Shown here piece by piece: positions 59,779 to 64,000 of a DNA stretch of 64,000 bases. Position 1 is the stretch's first letter. Every line of letters starts with the position of its first letter. The stretch comes from Mycetohabitans endofungorum. Its GTDB lineage: Bacteria > Pseudomonadota > Gammaproteobacteria > Burkholderiales > Burkholderiaceae. The notes under the pieces are model-generated. The model searched no databases and was not told the origin of the DNA. It saw nothing but the letters and a program-made list of their open reading frames with translations. The position numbers were made by a program, and so were the translations under genes. Where the stretch lies: the NCBI RefSeq assembly GCF_002927045.1, contig NZ_PRDW01000003.1, positions 124,001 through 188,000 on the forward strand, given 5' to 3'.

Positions 59779-60660
59779 TTACAGCACCGACTTCAGCAAG
59801 CGACCCATCTCGGATGGGTTCTTCGTTACCTTGATGCCGCACGACTCCATGATCTCGAGCTTCGCTTCGGCGGTGTCGGCGCCACCCGAGATCAATGCGC
59901 CAGCGTGCCCCATCCGCTTGCCCGGGGGCGCCGTCACGCCGGCGATGAAGCCCACGACCGGCTTCTTCATGTTGTCCTTGATCCAGTACGAGGCATTCGC
60001 CTCGTCCGGGCCGCCGATTTCACCGATCATGATGACCGCATCCGTATCCGGATCGTCGTTGAACATCTTCATCACGTCGATGTGCTTCAGACCGTTGATC
60101 GGGTCACCGCCGATCCCGACAGCCGACGATTGGCCCAGGCCAAGCGCGGTCAGTTGAGCGACCGCCTCATACGTCAGCGTACCCGAGCGGGAGACGACAC
60201 CGATGCGACCCTTCTTGTGGATGTGCCCGGGCATGATGCCGATCTTCAGCTCGTCGGGTGTGATCACACCCGGGCAGTTCGGCCCGAGCAACAACGTCTT
60301 GCGGTTCTCGCGGCGCATCCGGTCGCGCACCTCGATCATGTCCCGAACCGGAATGCCTTCAGTGATGCAAATCGCCAGGTCCAGATCGGCTTCGACGGCT
60401 TCCCAAATTGCCGCAGCGGCGCCGGCCGGCGGCACGTAGATCACCGACACGGTTGCACCGGTCTGCGCCTTGGCTTCCTTGACGCTGCCGAAAATCGGAA
60501 TGCCCTCGAAATCCTCGCCAGCCTTCTTCGGATTCACACCCGCAACATAGGCAGCGCGGCCATTCGCGTACTCGCGGCAGGCGCGCGTGTGGAACTGGCC
60601 GGTCTTGCCGGTGATACCCTGCGTGATGACCTTCGTATCTTTATTGATCAGAATCGACAT
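59779..60660 (-). CDS. sucD: Succinyl-CoA synthetase alpha subunit
   Basis: 293-aa CoA-binding subunit. The N-terminal [40 protein letters not shown] and [13 protein letters not shown] segments are present. The active-site phospho-His is in [17 protein letters not shown]. With SucC it converts succinyl-CoA to succinate with ATP or GTP formation in the TCA cycle. It follows sucC by 87 nt and ends at a strong terminator. The start at 60660 gives the normal length. Confidence 0.97.
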   Translation of the reverse strand: MSILINKDTKVITQGITGKTGQFHTRACREYANGRAAYVAGVNPKKAGEDFEGIPIFGSVKEAKAQTGATVSVIYVPPAGAAAAIWEAVEADLDLAICITEGIPVRDMIEVRDRMRRENRKTLLLGPNCPGVITPDELKIGIMPGHIHKKGRIGVVSRSGTLTYEAVAQLTALGLGQSSAVGIGGDPINGLKHIDVMKMFNDDPDTDAVIMIGEIGGPDEANASYWIKDNMKKPVVGFIAGVTAPPGKRMGHAGALISGGADTAEAKLEIMESCGIKVTKNPSEMGRLLKSVL

Positions 60661-60747
60661 GTAATGACCTCTTTCGTTCGGTGTCGCAGCTCGCGAAGGC
60701 GCGGTGGCCAACGACACCATGCGTATCCTCGATGTGAGCGCGGCGGC

Positions 60748-61914
60748 TTACTTGCCTTCGGCTGCGGCGACGACCTTCTGCGCGGCTTCTTCCATGCTGT
60801 CCGCGGAAATGATCGGCAACCCGGAGTCGGCAAGCATCTTCTTGCCGAGGTCCTCGTTGGTGCCCTTCATCCGCACGACCAGCGGGACCTGCAGGTGCAC
60901 CGCCTTCGATGCCGCAATCACGCCCTCGGCGATCACATCGCAACGCATGATCCCACCGAAGATGTTCACGAGGATAGCCTTCAGATTCGGGTTCTTCAGC
61001 ATCAGCTTGAACGCTTCGGTCACCTTCTCGGTCGTCGCACCACCGCCGACATCGAGGAAGTTCGCCGGTTCGCCGCCGAACAACTTGATCGTATCCATCG
61101 TCGCCATCGCCAGGCCGGCGCCGTTGACCAGACAGCCGATGTTGCCATCAAGGGAGATGTACGCGAGATCGAACTTCGACGCCTCGATTTCGGCCGGATC
61201 CTCTTCGTCGAGGTCACGGTATGCAACGATCTCCGGGTGACGGAACAGCGCGTTCGAATCGAAGTTGAACTTCGCGTCCAGGGCAATGACCTTGCCGTCA
61301 CCAGTCAGGATCAACGGGTTGATTTCAGCCAGCGAGGCGTCCGTTTCCCAGAACGCCTTGTACAGTCCGTGCAGATTCGCACGAGCCTGCGCGAGCGATG
61401 CATCCGGCACGCCGATTTTCTTGGCAATCTCGTCTGCTTCAGCGTCCTGCAAGCCCTTGGCCGGATCGACCGCAACCTTGTGGATCAGCTCGGGCGTCTT
61501 CGCGGCCACTTCCTCGATGTCCATGCCGCCTTCACTGGAGGCCATCAACACGACCTTTTGCGAGATACGGTCGACGACGAGACCAACATACAGTTCCTTC
61601 TTGATGTCCGCGCCTTCTTCGATCAGCAGCCGGTTAACCTTTTGCCCCTCAGGGCCGGTCTGATGCGTCTTGAGTTGCATGCCAAGGATCTGGTTCGAAT
61701 ACTCGCGCACCTGATCCAGCGACTTCGCGACCTTGACGCCACCGCCCTTGCCACGGCCACCAGCATGGATCTGGGCCTTCACCACCCAGACCGGGCCGCC
61801 GAGTTCCTCGGCCACCTTGACGGCTTCGTCTACCGAAAACGCGGGCTTGCCGCGCGGCACCGTGACCCCGAATTTCCGCAGGATCTCTTTACCCTGGTAC
61901 TCGTGAATCTTCAT
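60748..61914 (-). CDS. sucC: Succinyl-CoA synthetase beta subunit
   Basis: 388-aa ATP-grasp subunit. The N-terminal [17 protein letters not shown], the nucleotide loop [19 protein letters not shown] and the closing [18 protein letters not shown] region are standard. It is first in sucCD. About 650 nt upstream of its start lies the damaged DUF2889 gene on the same strand, separated by only 12 nt from the sucC start region, so that gene's transcript may read into sucCD. Confidence 0.97.
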   Translation of the reverse strand: MKIHEYQGKEILRKFGVTVPRGKPAFSVDEAVKVAEELGGPVWVVKAQIHAGGRGKGGGVKVAKSLDQVREYSNQILGMQLKTHQTGPEGQKVNRLLIEEGADIKKELYVGLVVDRISQKVVLMASSEGGMDIEEVAAKTPELIHKVAVDPAKGLQDAEADEIAKKIGVPDASLAQARANLHGLYKAFWETDASLAEINPLILTGDGKVIALDAKFNFDSNALFRHPEIVAYRDLDEEDPAEIEASKFDLAYISLDGNIGCLVNGAGLAMATMDTIKLFGGEPANFLDVGGGATTEKVTEAFKLMLKNPNLKAILVNIFGGIMRCDVIAEGVIAASKAVHLQVPLVVRMKGTNEDLGKKMLADSGLPIISADSMEEAAQKVVAAAEGK

Positions 61915-61926
61915 GCGTGATTCCCT

Positions 61927-62568
61927 TCAGTCTGAGAGTTGGAATGAATATCGCTGTGTGCAGCGCTTGGCGCAGCTTCGCGCACGACGCGGCGCGGACC
62001 TCACGCGGCGCGTGGCCATACCAGCGCGGATAGAATTGCGTGACCACGGGCCATCATCAAGCTTCAACGCGTGGCAGCGATCAAGCTGAAACGGCATCAC
62101 ATCGCCGGCTGCGTCCGTGTCTGACACGCCTGTCTGCGACACCTCGCCGACGCAAGCCTGGAGGGTTGCACTCGTCGATAGCACGCGCAAATTGGTCAGA
62201 TGCGCGCGGTCCGCCGCCTCACCAAGATGCTCAGTGACGGCATGCCGGAGCCCACGACGCAAGTCCAACCCAATCAATGCGCGATCGCTTGAATTGGCGT
62301 CTTCACCATGCCCCAGATAAGAAACCCATTTCACCGCCGGTGACTGCGCATCGACGACATTCATCTGACGATCAATCGTCGCCGGCAGCCGGAGTTTGTA
62401 GATAGGTAGCTCGGTCGGCCTAACGCCGGTTGCGAGTTGCGTGTCGCGCGCGTTGCAATCGGTCAGACATGCTTCGATGTCCCACAGGCCGTTTCCGCGC
62501 TCGAACGCTTGCACGTCAATCGCACGGCGATGACGCGCCCGACGAGGAGCAGAGGGAGGGAGCGGCAT
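61927..62568 (-). pseudogene. DUF2889-family gene with frameshifted 3' end
   Basis: The first about 170 codons match DUF2889 proteins by pattern: PLPPSAPRRARHRRAIDVQA, ERGNGLWDIEACLTD and MPFQLDRCHALKLDDGP. Immediately after, the open frame runs into Arg-rich non-family sequence to 61927. The adjacent frame instead gives VVTQFYPRWYGHAPRE, the expected family C-terminus. One base change near 62048 explains this. The N-terminal fold may still form, so it is either a degraded gene or one with an altered tail. Function unknown. Confidence 0.65.
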
Positions 62569-62730
62569 GGAAAGGGTTGGTTGCGGCCGGATGGAAAACT
62601 CAGCGATTTTAGCATACCGGTCCGACGGCCTGACGACACCCGCGCGCCCACCCCGGAACGCACTTCATCGCCACGAACGTATAGACGAAGCACAACATGC
62701 CGCGTAGCACGACGCGGTCTACGCGGACCG

Positions 62731-63207
62731 TCATTCATCGCCGGCTCCGTCGTCGATCCCGCTGACGAGCCGCGAAATCACCGCGCGGGAAAAGCCGCGG
62801 GCGGCCAAGAAACGCGCCTGCTTCGCACGCTCGGCCGGCGACTGCGCGACATGGCCCTGAAATTTCTTTTGCCACACCGCTTTCGCCCGTTCCCATTCGG
62901 TTTCCCGTAATTGATTGCCGACGTCGTCCAGCAGGTCGCCATGCAACGCGTGCCGCTTCAACTCACCAACGATCCGGGCCGCGCCGAAGCGGGACGCACG
63001 GCGATGCACGACACTTTCGGCAAACCGACTGTCGGACAGCCAGCCGTCCCGCTCGAGTGCATCGAGAATCGGCTCGATATTGTCGCCTTCCTGGGCGTCG
63101 CGCTTGAGCTTAGCAGCCAGTTCGGCACGACTGTAATCCCGACGCGACAAATACCTCAACGCGCGCCCCTTCAGGCTTGGCGCGGGACGCGGGCACTTCG
63201 TGCGCAC
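62731..63207 (-). CDS. recX: Regulatory protein RecX
   Basis: 158-aa all-helical RecX that modulates RecA filaments. Typical segments: SLKGRALRYLSRRDYSRAEL, then DALERDGWLSDSRFAESVVH and SRFGAARIVGELKRHALHGD. The C-terminal third shows FLAARGFSRAVISRLVSG. It begins 6 nt after the recA stop, so recA-recX is one operon. An alternative upstream start would overlap recA. Confidence 0.93.
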   Translation of the reverse strand: MRTKCPRPAPSLKGRALRYLSRRDYSRAELAAKLKRDAQEGDNIEPILDALERDGWLSDSRFAESVVHRRASRFGAARIVGELKRHALHGDLLDDVGNQLRETEWERAKAVWQKKFQGHVAQSPAERAKQARFLAARGFSRAVISRLVSGIDDGAGDE

Positions 63208-63213
63208 TTCGCG

Positions 63214-64000
63214 TTACGCTTGTCCGCTCTCGCCGACTACCGCGCCGGCCGGCATCGCCACGACGCCAAGCGACTCGCGGACGCGATTTTCGATCTCACG
63301 CGCAAGATCCGGATTTTCGCGCAGGAACTCCCGCGCATTGTCCTTGCCCTGGCCGATCTTCTCGCCGTTGTAGCTATACCAGGCGCCCGCCTTCTCGACG
63401 ATCTTTGCCTGGACGCCAAGATCGATGATTTCACCGTGTCGCGAAATCCCCTCACCATACAAGATATCGAAAATCGCCTCGCGAAACGGTGGCGACACTT
63501 TGTTTTTGACCACCTTAACCCGCGTTTCGTTACCGATGACTTCGTCGTTCTTCTTGATCGAGCCGATCCGACGGATATCGAGCCGGACCGACGCGTAAAA
63601 CTTCAACGCATTGCCTCCGGTGGTGGTTTCCGGGTTGCCGAACATTACACCGATCTTCATGCGAATCTGGTTAATGAAGATGACCAGGCAATTGGTCCGC
63701 TTGATCGTACCGGTCAGCTTGCGCAGCGCCTGCGACATCAGCCGCGCCTGCAGGCCGGGCAGTGAATCGCCCATTTCACCTTCGATTTCGGCCTTCGGCA
63801 CGAGCGCGGCCACCGAGTCGATGACGATCATGTCGATCGATCCCGAGCGCACGAGTGCATCGGCGATTTCCAGTGCCTGCTCGCCAGTATCAGGCTGAGA
63901 AATCAGCAGTTCCGACGCGTTAACGCCCAGCTTGGACGCGTACTGGACATCGAGCGCGTGTTCCGCGTCGATGAACGCACAGGTGCCGCCAATTTTCTGC
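63214..64000 (-). CDS. recA: RecA recombinase (5' end outside the window)
   Basis: Partial gene: the visible part covers about the last 261 residues. The Walker B-like region [20 protein letters not shown], the L1 loop [20 protein letters not shown], and the L2/ATP-cap region [20 protein letters not shown] are present, as is the upstream [19 protein letters not shown]. The first roughly 90 codons, including Walker A, lie beyond base 64000. The C-terminus is a short one, [16 protein letters not shown]. It is followed by recX at 6 nt. Confidence 0.98.
   Translation of the reverse strand, partial: QKIGGTCAFIDAEHALDVQYASKLGVNASELLISQPDTGEQALEIADALVRSGSIDMIVIDSVAALVPKAEIEGEMGDSLPGLQARLMSQALRKLTGTIKRTNCLVIFINQIRMKIGVMFGNPETTTGGNALKFYASVRLDIRRIGSIKKNDEVIGNETRVKVVKNKVSPPFREAIFDILYGEGISRHGEIIDLGVQAKIVEKAGAWYSYNGEKIGQGKDNAREFLRENPDLAREIENRVRESLGVVAMPAGAVVGESGQA

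Noticed and set aside
58519..61920. Very long plus-strand open frame of more than 1100 codons opposite terC and sucCD
   Set aside because: Antisense shadow of three well-supported genes in GC-rich DNA, with no domain resemblance and Arg/His-rich composition.

Overview
The window is GC-rich bacterial chromosome, almost entirely core housekeeping DNA. Gene content and local order point to the Burkholderiaceae: pyrR-ruvX-yqgE, rubredoxin divergent from thiD, groESL behind a CIRCE element, purCEK-sua5, fba-pyk-pgk, sucCD, recA-recX, PglL next to a pilin, and a BpeAB-like pump with a divergent TetR regulator. Several genes are freshly broken by frameshifts or internal deletions, which suggests a lineage undergoing genome reduction, such as the fungal endosymbiont clade Mycetohabitans (Burkholderia rhizoxinica). 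That genus-level guess is inference only.

Layout. 0.1-5.9 kb: the pyrR-ruvX-yqgE cluster, a frameshifted hypothetical gene, rubA, thiD and groESL with its HrcA-type control region. 5.9-17.3 kb is the accessory and decaying zone. It holds a split TonB-dependent siderophore receptor under a Fur box, a DUF2242 lipoprotein with an internal deletion, glsA, an L,D-transpeptidase, an N-truncated MFS transporter, a 0.6-kb gene-free stretch, a LysR regulator, a frameshifted small gene, an MFS remnant reduced to its two ends, one intact MFS transporter and an EAL-domain tail. 17.6-24.1 kb: a GH15 glucoamylase/trehalase-type enzyme, a YadGH-like ABC exporter and a ZnuACB zinc importer whose ATPase carries a His-rich tail. 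24.2-32.9 kb: a DHA2 drug exporter and an RND tripartite pump with its TetR repressor and a clear palindromic operator. 33.0-39.1 kb: a small exported protein, a QseBC-like two-component system, PBP4 and a GDSL lipase/esterase. 39.1-47.3 kb: sua5-purK-purE-purC, fba, pyk and pgk. 47.6-53.5 kb: azlCD, ilvE, a zinc-finger protein, waaF, an NTF2-like protein, a YheT-type hydrolase and a conserved hypothetical protein. 53.5-64 kb: a BepA-like metalloprotease, moaC, pglL facing a pilin, a TerC protein, sucCD, a DUF2889 gene with a damaged 3' end, recX and the 3' part of recA.

How the genes work together. Central carbon genes (fba, pyk, pgk, sucCD) and purine synthesis (purC, purE, purK) form minus-strand clusters. 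Envelope functions recur: PBP4, L,D-transpeptidase, BepA, WaaF, and PglL with its possible pilin substrate. Metal homeostasis appears twice, as an intact zinc importer with a possible Zur half-site and as a dead iron-siderophore receptor that keeps its Fur box. I found no CRISPR array, phage, integrative element or complete insertion sequence, and no convincing wholly new multigene system. The most unusual signals are the hexanucleotide-encoded His tail of ZnuC, the atypical pilin leader next to PglL, and the cluster of recent gene lesions between 6 and 17 kb.
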